A DNA stretch of 42,393 nt from an uncultured Lachnospiraceae bacterium. GTDB lineage: Bacteria; Bacillota; Clostridia; Lachnospirales; Lachnospiraceae. Made by a program: the position numbers and the translations under genes. The stretch covers positions 1 to 42,393 of the forward strand of contig CACYMJ010000015.1 in NCBI GenBank assembly GCA_902775485.1, in the 5' to 3' direction. Numbering within the stretch: position 1 is the first letter of the stretch; the number at the start of each line of letters is the position of its first letter. The notes under the pieces were generated by a model. It was not told the DNA's origin and ran no database searches. It was given only the letters and a program-made list of their open reading frames with translations. This document shows positions 19,631 through 27,047 of the stretch, piece after piece.

Positions 19631-20635
19631 ATGAGAAAGATCACATTTACGTTTATACTGCTTTTATCGTTGATGCTTGCGGCATGTGCACCGCAGACGC
19701 AGACGACAGATGATGCCGCTGCAGGGCAGGCAGACGGCAAAGAGCAGACGGACAGTTCAAATGATGATGCAGCCGATGCGCAGCTTGTTACCGAGGAAGA
19801 TTACAGGAATGCCATAGAGTCGGCTTCCGGTGACGATAAAAAACTGGAATTATATGCACAGTTTTCTTCGGTCTATAAGATGACGGAAGCCGAATATCTG
19901 GAGTATGCGGCACTTTGCGAAAAGGCCGGAGATACCGTATCAGCCAGAAAAGCACTTTTTACCCTGTACAGATCGGATCCCACGGAACAGCACGGTCAGA
20001 TGCTGAGCGACATGACGCTGAAGATCACACCGGCTGATGACGAAAAAGCGGAAGGCCTGCTTGATGCACTCCTTGCGGAACTGAAAAAGTGCGAAGATGA
20101 TGATTTTTCACCTGATGCGATAAAGCAGATATTCGCTTCGAACGACTGGATGAAGTCATTCTATATAGATAACGGAACATTTACGTCGCATACCGAATTT
20201 TCATCGGAATCGCTTGAAGCGGTTGTCGATTCCGACAATCTGTACACACGTGCCGTCATAACATCCGGAAGCGACAGGTATATGTGTGCAGTCTCATACA
20301 ACGGTGTCGATGCCGGACATGAGCAGATCGCTGATAATAAACCGGAGGGAAAGTATTATTACAGACAGAAAGATGCCGAAAATGTTGACATCGTTTGTGC
20401 AAACGGGTATATTAAGGATGGTCATTATGTAAACCAGCTTGATATCACGGTAGGCAATATAACGTATTCGGGTTCGTTTGATGATGCCGGAAAGACAAAA
20501 GAAGAGCAGCCTCAGGGATTTGAAGGAACAGTATATGCATATGCTCCGGACGGGGGGAACTATCTGTATGTAGAGGATGCAGATCCGGAGACTTTTGTCG
20601 CAAAAGTGGGAGAAATAGGGTTTTCCGAGTTCTGA
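19631..20635 (+). CDS. Predicted lipoprotein of unknown function
   Basis: A 334-residue protein with a lipoprotein signal peptide: a basic start, a hydrophobic core at residues 6-16, and lipobox LAAC with C19 as the lipidated cysteine. A low-complexity acidic linker rich in Asp, Gln and Thr follows (about 22-52). The remainder is acidic and probably extracytoplasmic. It has a helical part (about 52-150, YAQFSSVYKMTEAEYLEYA region) that may be TPR-like. The C-terminal beta-rich part has spaced Gly and Tyr, including EGKYYYRQKDAENVD. I do not recognise the family. GGGGAG 6 bp before the ATG supports the start. It ends 4 bp before the SGNH hydrolase gene, suggesting a shared exported role. Confidence 0.8.
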   Translation: MRKITFTFILLLSLMLAACAPQTQTTDDAAAGQADGKEQTDSSNDDAADAQLVTEEDYRNAIESASGDDKKLELYAQFSSVYKMTEAEYLEYAALCEKAGDTVSARKALFTLYRSDPTEQHGQMLSDMTLKITPADDEKAEGLLDALLAELKKCEDDDFSPDAIKQIFASNDWMKSFYIDNGTFTSHTEFSSESLEAVVDSDNLYTRAVITSGSDRYMCAVSYNGVDAGHEQIADNKPEGKYYYRQKDAENVDIVCANGYIKDGHYVNQLDITVGNITYSGSFDDAGKTKEEQPQGFEGTVYAYAPDGGNYLYVEDADPETFVAKVGEIGFSEF

Positions 20636-20639
20636 TACC

Positions 20640-22574
20640 ATGAAAAACAAGACAGGGCAAAAGTTCATAAAGTTTATCTGCGCGGTACTGACGATGTTTG
20701 CCGGTATCGTTTGTTTTGTCATGCCCGTTTTTGCCCGGGACTGGGAAGTACTGATCGATATTCCGTATTCCGAAAGGACTTTTGAGGTACAGCTTGACGG
20801 TAAAGTTGTACCGTTTGTTAAGGAAGGTGATAAATATAAGGTCACCGTTCATGACGATTCATCATTTATTACGGCGATACAGTATTATAAGGACAGGGCC
20901 GAGGTTCAGATCTATGATGACGAAGGAAACCGCACAGGTGATACCGCACCGTATCCCGAACATATGTCGGTATGGGAGATCAACAAGTATTACGAGGCCG
21001 ATCCCGAGCAGAATAACGAAACGGTACTTAAAAACCTTACCGTCCCCGAGCAGCGCCTGGAAGGATTTAACGATATACTCGGATACGAAGGTTTTGCGAT
21101 AAAGCAGCCGGAAAAAAGAATACAGCCGGATAACGAACTTGACATGACGGACGGCGGCCTTCGCGTGTCGCTTTCGATGCCGAGAAATATCAAGGAAAAC
21201 GGATTAAGGAACGAAGAAGGTCAACGGTATTCGATCAAAGAATACGGTCTTTTGCATATCTTTTCAAGGAACTGGAATGCGCAGAGTCGGGACAATATGG
21301 TCATAGGTGCCGAACTTGTTGAGCGTATCGCAAGCTATCGTGAGGGAAGTTTCGATAATGAACTTGCAGCCAAATCAACGGCCACAAAATCGGTTTTTTC
21401 CAATTATCTTTATAATGTTGTCGATTTTGACGCCAATAAGTATTTCAGGGCATACGTTAAGATCCGTAATCATGTAACGAATGAGGATCTTTATCTTTAC
21501 GGACCTATAGTGGGCAGGAATCCGTACTATGTCGCAAAAAGCTATAAGACGACGATAGAGAATGACCCCGACAAGTACGATGATGACATGAAGGCTTACG
21601 TTAATCATGTCATAAATCAGGTTGAGGGAACGGGTGAAGGATTTAATGAAGGCGGCGGCGGAGCCGGGAGTGAAGAGACACTCAATATATTCTTTATTGG
21701 CGACAGTATCATGATGGGGCAGACGTTAAGATCAGGTTCTACGACCCAGAACAAGCCGCAGGATTATACCCAGGTCTCAAAGCCTCCCAGTGTAACTATC
21801 GGAAACGCGATCGCGGGAAGACTGAATGAATATCACAAAAAACAGGATGACGGAGTGACCGTAAAGGTTAACTGTACCCTTATCGCAAACGGCGGCGCAA
21901 CATATTCGCAGCCCGGCATAAACAGGATCAACATGCCCATGCTGGTGGAAAGAGCCAAGGCACAGGGTGTAACGCCCGACTATGTTTTTCTGCTTGCCGG
22001 CGTTAATGACTGGGCATACGCGGATCAGGGAGAGGGACCTACCAACCATTCGGCGCTGTTTGGCAATCATATCAACGGAAGGGTGGTAAATGAATTCCTT
22101 AATGATTACGGTCCGACGGATGCGAAGACCTATGCCATCGGATTTGACACCGCGCTGCGCTCTCTTCTTGACGAATATGAGGCTCATGGGACAAAGATCA
22201 TAGTATGTTCACCGCTCCGGGCATTCTGGAAGCCGAGCGGACCCGGAACCACTACGGTAAACGCAAGTACCAACCGTACCTTAAGCGACTATTCGTACGT
22301 ACAGTACAGGGTTTCAAAATACTATAACGAGACAGAGAACAAGAATGTGTACTTCATCGATCTTTATGAAAAGATCTGTGATGCCATGGGATTGTCAAGA
22401 GCAGCTGATTCCGTACCGGAGGACAGCAGCAGATTCTGGTCCTATTTCCCCGATGGGATACATCCGAATCAGTCGGGATACAACAAAGCGTGCCAGACTG
22501 TACTTGACGAGATGCACAACATAACCGGCAGGGACGGGCAGAAACTGATCCCCGATGCCGCCGGTAACTGGTGA
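20640..22574 (+). CDS. Exported SGNH/GDSL hydrolase with N-terminal accessory domain
   Basis: A 644-residue protein with a signal peptide (about 1-32, ending PVFA). Residues 33-330 form an unrecognised domain with YbbR/Ig-like beta patterns. A Gly-rich linker with FNEGGGG follows at about 335-345, then a C-terminal SGNH hydrolase. The catalytic blocks are FFIGDSIMMG (Ser356), the Gly in NGGA, AGVNDW (Asn456), and FPDGIHPNQSGY (Asp605 and His608), a complete SGNH set. The enzyme is likely an extracellular esterase or deacetylase, for example on an acetylated glycan. The same operon contains an MBOAT/DHHW acylation pair, so it could edit that modification. This is inference; the substrate is unknown. 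Confidence 0.87.
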   Translation: MKNKTGQKFIKFICAVLTMFAGIVCFVMPVFARDWEVLIDIPYSERTFEVQLDGKVVPFVKEGDKYKVTVHDDSSFITAIQYYKDRAEVQIYDDEGNRTGDTAPYPEHMSVWEINKYYEADPEQNNETVLKNLTVPEQRLEGFNDILGYEGFAIKQPEKRIQPDNELDMTDGGLRVSLSMPRNIKENGLRNEEGQRYSIKEYGLLHIFSRNWNAQSRDNMVIGAELVERIASYREGSFDNELAAKSTATKSVFSNYLYNVVDFDANKYFRAYVKIRNHVTNEDLYLYGPIVGRNPYYVAKSYKTTIENDPDKYDDDMKAYVNHVINQVEGTGEGFNEGGGGAGSEETLNIFFIGDSIMMGQTLRSGSTTQNKPQDYTQVSKPPSVTIGNAIAGRLNEYHKKQDDGVTVKVNCTLIANGGATYSQPGINRINMPMLVERAKAQGVTPDYVFLLAGVNDWAYADQGEGPTNHSALFGNHINGRVVNEFLNDYGPTDAKTYAIGFDTALRSLLDEYEAHGTKIIVCSPLRAFWKPSGPGTTTVNASTNRTLSDYSYVQYRVSKYYNETENKNVYFIDLYEKICDAMGLSRAADSVPEDSSRFWSYFPDGIHPNQSGYNKACQTVLDEMHNITGRDGQKLIPDAAGNW

Positions 22575-22598
22575 TGGATTTAACCTGCAGGAGAAAAC

Positions 22599-23630
22599 AT
22601 GAAAAACTTTCTGATCGCATTATTGCCACATCTGACATCGAAGGCCGCGATCACTGCGGCGGTATGCGTTACCGCGACCGCAGCGACGACAGCCACGGTA
22701 ACTACGGTTGTATATAATCACAAGGTTGCCGATTATGAAAAGACCATAGATGCACTGGAGGCCGAAAAGAGCGAAGACGGTAATACGCCGGGTGCACAGT
22801 CTGCATCCGGGGAAGGAGCCCAGTCAACGGCTGTCCGCGTTGTTGACGGCGTGCTTGAAGTGTGGGACGGAACTTCGTGGACCGATTACGGCCCGGTTGA
22901 TGATATCTGTTCTTCGGATCCGTATAATTCGGATTCAAACGACGAAAAGAGACAGGAAGTCGAGAAAAGTGTCGCGGCAAAAAAACTGGACGAGCTCGGT
23001 CTTAAACTGAACGAAGAAGGACAGATCGTAGCGAAGGATGAGAGTGAAAAAACAGGCGGAGAGACTGCCGAAAAGAAAACCGTGATACTTGTCGGTACGA
23101 CGTCAAAGACGGACAGACCGGGCAACACAAAAAACAGCACCACTGATAATAAATCCGGAAGCAAAAATAATACCGCCACAGCGGCTCCGGCTGCAAATCC
23201 GGCCGCGGCGGCAACTCCCGGCCTTACGCGCGAGCAGGTCATGGCCGCCATTCAGGGCACAGGCAGTATAGCATCCATGCCAATGTCCGCGGCATCGACC
23301 ATTACCACAAACACCTGGGTTGCGCAGCCGTCATCCGGTGGAGGCGGCGGCGATTCAGGCGGTGGCGGAGGCGGTGATTCGTACAGCGGAGATTCCGGCG
23401 GAGGCGGATCATCATATTCGGGCGGCGGATCCTCTGATTCCGGAGGTGGAGGCGGCGGTGGCGGCTCCACGGATTCCGGCGGAGGCGGAGGTGACTCCGG
23501 CGGTGGCGATTCCGGCGGTGGTGATTCCGGCGGAGGCGATTCCGGTGGAGATTCAGGCGGAGATTCCGGCGGCGACAGCGGCGGATTCAATGAAGGCGGC
23601 GGCGATGACTGCGGAGACGATGTAAAATAG
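22599..23630 (+). CDS. Membrane-anchored protein with a long Gly/Ser/Asp-repeat C-terminus
   Basis: A 343-residue protein of unknown function. A hydrophobic Ala/Thr-rich anchor spans about residues 16-38. A charged segment (40-60) and a short ordered region with VRVVDGVLEVWDGTSWTDYG (78-97) follow. Next come a Lys/Glu-rich region to about 160 and an Ala/Pro/Asn/Thr linker to about 245. From about 246 to the end there is a near-uninterrupted GGGDSGG-type repeat tract ending in FNEGGGDDCGDD. Such acidic, flexible tails suggest an extracellular spacer or a cation-binding wall tether. A GCAGGAG site 8 bp or so before the ATG supports the start. It is the last gene before a strong terminator. The antisense proline-rich frames across the repeat are not genes. 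Confidence 0.8.
   Translation: MKNFLIALLPHLTSKAAITAAVCVTATAATTATVTTVVYNHKVADYEKTIDALEAEKSEDGNTPGAQSASGEGAQSTAVRVVDGVLEVWDGTSWTDYGPVDDICSSDPYNSDSNDEKRQEVEKSVAAKKLDELGLKLNEEGQIVAKDESEKTGGETAEKKTVILVGTTSKTDRPGNTKNSTTDNKSGSKNNTATAAPAANPAAAATPGLTREQVMAAIQGTGSIASMPMSAASTITTNTWVAQPSSGGGGGDSGGGGGGDSYSGDSGGGGSSYSGGGSSDSGGGGGGGGSTDSGGGGGDSGGGDSGGGDSGGGDSGGDSGGDSGGDSGGFNEGGGDDCGDDVK
23335..23601 (+). repeat. Tandem codon repeat tract encoding (Gly)n-Asp-Ser units
   Basis: An in-frame, degenerate tandem repeat built on units such as GGCGGAGGCGATTCC, with 9-, 12- and 15-bp versions. It encodes GGDS, GGGDS and GGGGGDS blocks. The last third is most regular (GGTGATTCCGGCGG repeated with third-base changes). 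The regularity favours slippage or unequal crossover, so copy number is probably variable between strains. Confidence 0.85.
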
Positions 23631-23651
23631 GTTGTGTTACAAAAAACACGG

Positions 23652-23681
23652 AAAAAACCGGCCGGTTTCGGCCGGTTTTTT
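23652..23681 (+). terminator. Intrinsic terminator ending the uvrB-to-repeat-protein operon
   Basis: CCGGCC (23658-23663) pairs with GGCCGG (23670-23675) around a 6-nt loop. The stem is extended by six A's pairing with the T-run that follows. The symmetric A and T tracts mean it could act on both strands, but no gene converges on it. Confidence 0.93.
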
Positions 23682-23820
23682 GTTATTGTTGTACAAAACT
23701 CCGATCGGGGAGGATGCGGCAGGTTTTGTTAATATTCCGATATTGTGAAATACTGTTTTTTTGCGTTATCATATACGTGCGGATGGAGATCATCCTGCGT
23801 CTTATACACTTCTTTCAAGC

Positions 23821-23834
23821 AATGCGGCCGCATT
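23821..23834. promoter_or_regulatory. 14-bp perfect palindrome, possible operator
   Basis: AATGCGGCCGCATT is a perfect inverted repeat with no loop. It ends 16 bp upstream of the sigma-28-like -35 element, a usual place for a dimeric activator or repressor. No specific regulator can be named. Confidence 0.35.
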
Positions 23835-23850
23835 ACTTACGGGAAATCCC

Positions 23851-23877
23851 TAAAGTTTTTGCAAAAGAGTCCGATAT
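23851..23877 (+). promoter_or_regulatory. Sigma-28 (FliA/SigD)-type flagellar promoter
   Basis: TAAAGTTT (23851-23858), 11 bp, then TCCGATAT (23870-23877). The known flagellar sigma consensus is TAAAGTTT-N11-GCCGATAA in enterics and TAAA-N15-GCCGATAT in Bacillus. All eight -35 positions match, and the -10 differs from the Bacillus form only at its first base. The expected start is near 23884. It faces the mreB-flgF-flgG operon. Confidence 0.8.
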
Positions 23878-23900
23878 ATATATCAGACATGCAGGGAAGC

Positions 23901-23944
23901 AGTGTAAAACGGATGGATCCGGTCTCGTTTTAGACTGTTTTTTT
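23901..23944 (+). terminator. Terminator-like hairpin in the leader between the two mreB-side promoters
   Basis: AGTGTAAAACG (23901-23911) pairs with CGTTTTAGACT (23926-23936) with one mismatch and a 14-nt loop containing GGATCC, followed by G and seven T's (23938-23944). It lies about 17 nt downstream of the predicted sigma-28 start and upstream of the sigma-A promoter. It could end a short RNA of about 60 nt or act as an attenuator. The stem is A/T-rich, so its strength is uncertain. Confidence 0.65.
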
Positions 23945-23968
23945 GTGCCGTGATACGGACTTTTACAA

Positions 23969-23997
23969 TTGAAAACCGCAGTACATTGAGTTATACT
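23969..23997 (+). promoter_or_regulatory. Sigma-A promoter for mreB
   Basis: TTGAAA (23969-23974), a 17-bp spacer, and TATACT (23992-23997). Each hexamer matches consensus at 5 of 6 positions. The predicted start near 24004 gives a leader of about 57 nt to the mreB ATG. Confidence 0.85.
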
Positions 23998-24060
23998 ATA
24001 TCGTGAATAATAATGGGCGAGTGTCCTTAAGATCATAAAAGCATTTGAAAGGGGATAGAC

Positions 24061-25059
24061 ATGCTTTATTCAGATATAGGTATCGATCTCGGTACTGCAA
24101 GTGTACTTGTATATGTAAGAGGAAGGGGAGTCGTACTCAAAGAGCCGTCGGTAATAGCACTTGATACCGATACGAATTCGATCAGGGCGATCGGAGAAGA
24201 GGCCAGAATGATGCTTGGCCGTACTCCCGGAAACATAGTTGCAATAAGACCTTTAAGACAGGGCGTTATATCGGACTATACGACAACCGAGAAAATGCTC
24301 AAGTACTTCATCCAGAAGGCAGTCGGAAGGAAGAACTTCCGTAAGCCGAGGATCAGTGTATGCGTGCCTTCGGGAGTCACCGAAGTTGAGAAGAAGGCGG
24401 TTGAAGATGCAACATACCAGGCAGGAGCCAGATATGTTGAGATCATAGAAGAACCTATTGCCGCAGCTATAGGTGCCGGAATAGACATCGGAAGACCATG
24501 CGGAAACATGATAGTCGATATAGGCGGCGGAACAACGGATATAGCGGTCATATCACTCGGAGGAGCGGTGGTATCGACATCCATTAAGGTTGCCGGAGAC
24601 GATTTTGACGAAGCGATAGTCCGTTACATGAGAAAGAAACACAATCTTCTGATCGGTGACAATACGGCAGAGGAGATAAAGATAAAGATCGGAACGGCAT
24701 TTAAGCGCCCGGAGATAGAGTATCTTGAAGTTACCGGACGAAACCTCGTTACCGGTCTTCCGAGAACAGTCAAGGTTTCATCGGAGGAGACAGAGGAAGC
24801 ACTGAGGGATACTACCGGACAGGTGGTTGAGGCGATCCATTCGGTACTTGAGAAAACACCCCCTGAACTTGCGGCGGATATCGCTGCAAGAGGCATAGTC
24901 CTTACGGGCGGCGGAAGCCTTCTGAGGGGGCTTGAAGACCTGATCGCATATAAGACAGGTATAAATACAATGACGGCGGAGGATCCGATGACTGCCGTTG
25001 CCATAGGAACAGGTAAATACGTCGAATTCCTTGCGGGATATACGGATAATGTGAACTAG
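24061..25059 (+). CDS. mreB: Rod shape-determining protein MreB/Mbl
   Basis: A 332-residue actin-like ATPase that organises lateral cell wall synthesis beneath the membrane. The phosphate 1 motif is DIGIDLGTASVLVYV and phosphate 2 is MIVDIGGGTTDIAVISLGG. The adenosine motif is GIVLTGGGSLLRGL, with ACVPSG-like VCVPSGVTEVE and IIEEPIAAAIGAGI between. Length and motifs are complete. AAGGGGA precedes the ATG. The order mreB-like, then two rod genes, matches mbl-flhO-flhP of Bacillus, so this copy is closer in context to Mbl. It is the first gene of the operon and would respond to both the sigma-A and sigma-28-like promoters if the leader hairpin is read through. Confidence 0.94.
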   Translation: MLYSDIGIDLGTASVLVYVRGRGVVLKEPSVIALDTDTNSIRAIGEEARMMLGRTPGNIVAIRPLRQGVISDYTTTEKMLKYFIQKAVGRKNFRKPRISVCVPSGVTEVEKKAVEDATYQAGARYVEIIEEPIAAAIGAGIDIGRPCGNMIVDIGGGTTDIAVISLGGAVVSTSIKVAGDDFDEAIVRYMRKKHNLLIGDNTAEEIKIKIGTAFKRPEIEYLEVTGRNLVTGLPRTVKVSSEETEEALRDTTGQVVEAIHSVLEKTPPELAADIAARGIVLTGGGSLLRGLEDLIAYKTGINTMTAEDPMTAVAIGTGKYVEFLAGYTDNVN

Positions 25060-25092
25060 GATATACCACGTAAGGGGAAACGGGGAGTATTT

Positions 25093-25866
25093 ATGGTTAA
25101 GGGATTATACACATCAGCAACCGGAATGATCAACGAGCAGCGAAGGGTCGATGTTCTTGCCAACAATCTGGCGAATTCTTCGACTACGGGCTTTAAGGCA
25201 GAGGGATCCACGTCCGAATCGTTTTATGACGTTTTGGCATACAAGATCAAAGATACGTCGGAACCTTTTGCCGCAAGACGCCTCGGAGCCATGAATCTGG
25301 GTGTCAAGATAGGCGAGACCTACACGGATTATTCCGAAGGATCTTTTGTTACGACAGGTAATGATTATGATATGGCGATCTCCGGAAAGGGATTTTTTGC
25401 CATAGAATTCACATCCAAGGACGGGGAAGTTTCCACGAAGTACACAAGGGCCGGTGATTTTATCGTCAATACAAAGGGCGAACTGGTCAATAAGAACGGG
25501 GATTATGTTCTCGATAAGGGAGGCAATCACATAATCCTTGACCCGATAGTCAAACCGACAATGGGACTTGACGGGACCATATATCAGAACGGAAATGCCG
25601 TAGCCACCATTCAGGTCCAGGATTTTGAAGATTACAATTATCTCAAGAAGTACGGGGAGAACTATTACGATACCGTAGAGGGCGCAACCCCGATAGAGAC
25701 TGATGCCACGATATATAACGGAATGCTTGAGGCATCAAACGTGCAGGCCGTAAAGGAGATGGTCAATCTGATCAACTACCAGCGTGCATATGAAACGAAC
25801 CAGAAGATGATACAGGCCCACAACGAGACGTTGGATGTGGCAGTCAACCAGTTAGGTAAAGTATAA
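25093..25866 (+). CDS. flgF: Flagellar basal-body rod protein, FlgF/FlhO-like
   Basis: A 257-residue axial protein of the flagellar rod/hook family. It has the N-terminal MVKGLYTSATGM and DVLANNLANSSTTGFK block and the C-terminal heptad-rich VKEMVNLINYQRAYETNQKM block, which form the coiled-coil D0 domain. The central ISGKGFFAIE and YTRAGDF motifs are present. It lacks the FlgG-type insertion present in its neighbour, so I assign it as FlgF (FlhO in Bacillus naming). The protein is exported through the flagellar type III system and has no signal peptide. GGGGAG precedes the ATG. It starts 33 bp after mreB. Confidence 0.88.
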   Translation: MVKGLYTSATGMINEQRRVDVLANNLANSSTTGFKAEGSTSESFYDVLAYKIKDTSEPFAARRLGAMNLGVKIGETYTDYSEGSFVTTGNDYDMAISGKGFFAIEFTSKDGEVSTKYTRAGDFIVNTKGELVNKNGDYVLDKGGNHIILDPIVKPTMGLDGTIYQNGNAVATIQVQDFEDYNYLKKYGENYYDTVEGATPIETDATIYNGMLEASNVQAVKEMVNLINYQRAYETNQKMIQAHNETLDVAVNQLGKV

Positions 25867-25877
25867 GGAGGGTATTT

Positions 25878-26696
25878 ATGGTAAGAGCACTTTGGAGCGG
25901 CGCATCGGGAATGATCGCCCAGCAGACTAACGTTGATACCATTGCCAATAACCTGGCAAATGTTAATACCGTCGGATACAAGACTGAGCAGAACGAGTTC
26001 AAATCGCTCCTGTATCAGGAGATCCAGACAAGAACCACGACCGCCAACGGCATTCAGAAGCCCGTGGGAGCACAGGTCGGACTCGGTGTCCGCAATGCCG
26101 CGATCACATCGGAGTTTACGCAGGGTGCGTTCCAGGCATCGGAGAGCAGTACAAGCTTTGCCATAAGCGGCGAGGGATTTTTCGCTCTTAACAATAACGG
26201 GAAGACGGTATATACCCGAAACGGTGATTTCCATTTCGCGATCGGAGCCGGCAACCAGATGTGGCTGACGTCTTCTGACGGATACCCTGTCCTTAACACA
26301 ACGGGACAGCCGATAACCATTCCCGCCGATTATATTTCGAGCAAAGTACAGGTTGATGCAAACGGACAGCTTACATATCCGGATGCAAACAACAACCAGC
26401 AGCCCATTCCCGGAATGCAGATAGGAATGTTCCAGTTCCAGAACGCCAGCGGATTGTTCAAGACCGGCGGAACTATGTATCTGCCGACGGAAGCATCGGG
26501 TCCCGCACTTAATGAAGCAACAAATGCTGCACTTACAAAGTCCGAGATCAGACAGGGATATCTTGAATCATCGAATGTACAGGTTGCGGATGAAATGGTA
26601 AACCTTATCATCGCACAGCGTGCATACGAGCTTAATTCCAAGGTCATCACGACTTCTGATTCTATGCTCCAGGTTGCAAACGATCTTAAGAGGTAA
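25878..26696 (+). CDS. flgG: Flagellar distal rod protein, FlgG/FlhP-like
   Basis: A 272-residue rod protein with MVRALWSGASGM, DTIANNLANVNTVGYK, the characteristic GAQVGLGVRN segment after the D0 start, ISGEGFFALN, YTRNGDF, and the C-terminal VADEMVNLIIAQRAYELNSK. The GxQVGxGV segment is typical of FlgG, the distal rod subunit. AGGAGGG lies 6 bp before the ATG, and the gene follows flgF by 11 bp. No hook gene, export apparatus or P-/L-ring gene is present, as expected when the rest of the flagellar cluster is elsewhere. Confidence 0.92.
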   Translation: MVRALWSGASGMIAQQTNVDTIANNLANVNTVGYKTEQNEFKSLLYQEIQTRTTTANGIQKPVGAQVGLGVRNAAITSEFTQGAFQASESSTSFAISGEGFFALNNNGKTVYTRNGDFHFAIGAGNQMWLTSSDGYPVLNTTGQPITIPADYISSKVQVDANGQLTYPDANNNQQPIPGMQIGMFQFQNASGLFKTGGTMYLPTEASGPALNEATNAALTKSEIRQGYLESSNVQVADEMVNLIIAQRAYELNSKVITTSDSMLQVANDLKR

Positions 26697-26699
26697 TTT

Positions 26700-27041
26700 A
26701 TGGATATAGGAAGCTTATACAGTGATTATCTGACATCAACGGCTACCAAGCAGAGTAATCTCGAAAGGACGCTTAAGGGATCGCAGGATAAAAAGAGCGA
26801 TGACGAGCTCCTTGATGCATGTAAGCAGTTTGAGGCGTATTTCTACGAGCAGGTCTTCAAGAACATGGAGAAGGCTATGGTTCCGTCCGATGATTCGGAT
26901 CCGAACAACACGCTTGTCGATTACTACAAGGAAAACCTCATAGCAAAGTACAGTGAAGCCATCGTTGATCAGAGCGGGGGCGGCAGCAATACTCTGGCAC
27001 AGCAGCTGTATGAACAGATGAAGAGAAACAATTCACAGTAG
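26700..27041 (+). CDS. flgJ: Rod-binding protein (FlgJ N-terminal domain only)
   Basis: A 113-residue protein with the rod-binding core KSDDELLDACKQFEAYFYEQ, FKNMEKAM, and the C-terminal ENLIAKYSEAIVDQSGGG and LAQQLYEQM. In enterics FlgJ carries a further muramidase domain. This short form has only the rod scaffold part, a common arrangement in Firmicutes and alpha-proteobacteria. It starts 3 bp after flgG and follows the rod proteins it would help assemble. Confidence 0.88.
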   Translation: MDIGSLYSDYLTSTATKQSNLERTLKGSQDKKSDDELLDACKQFEAYFYEQVFKNMEKAMVPSDDSDPNNTLVDYYKENLIAKYSEAIVDQSGGGSNTLAQQLYEQMKRNNSQ

Positions 27042-27047
27042 GTCCCG

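Larger units (their letters stand above)
23682..24060 (+). other. Structured intergenic region upstream of mreB
   Basis: The 430 bp between the repeat-protein gene and mreB hold no convincing gene. Besides the terminator, in order, I see a 14-bp perfect palindrome at 23821-23834, a sigma-28-like promoter at 23851-23877, a terminator-like hairpin with a T-run at 23901-23944, a sigma-A promoter at 23969-23997, and the mreB ribosome binding site (AAGGGGA near 24049-24055). Reading frames of 79 and 62 codons exist around 23714-23953 but lack a properly spaced binding site and normal codon bias. Confidence 0.7.

Noticed and set aside
23252-23590. A proline-rich frame on the minus strand opposite the Gly/Ser repeat.
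   Set aside because: It is the complement of GGN-rich codons. It has no separate start signals, and its composition is forced by the repeat.
23714-23953. A 79-codon frame between the repeat-protein gene and mreB, with a hydrophobic start.
   Set aside because: GGGGAGG touches the ATG with no spacer, codon use is unlike the neighbours, and the frame runs through the sigma-28-like promoter and the terminator-like hairpin.
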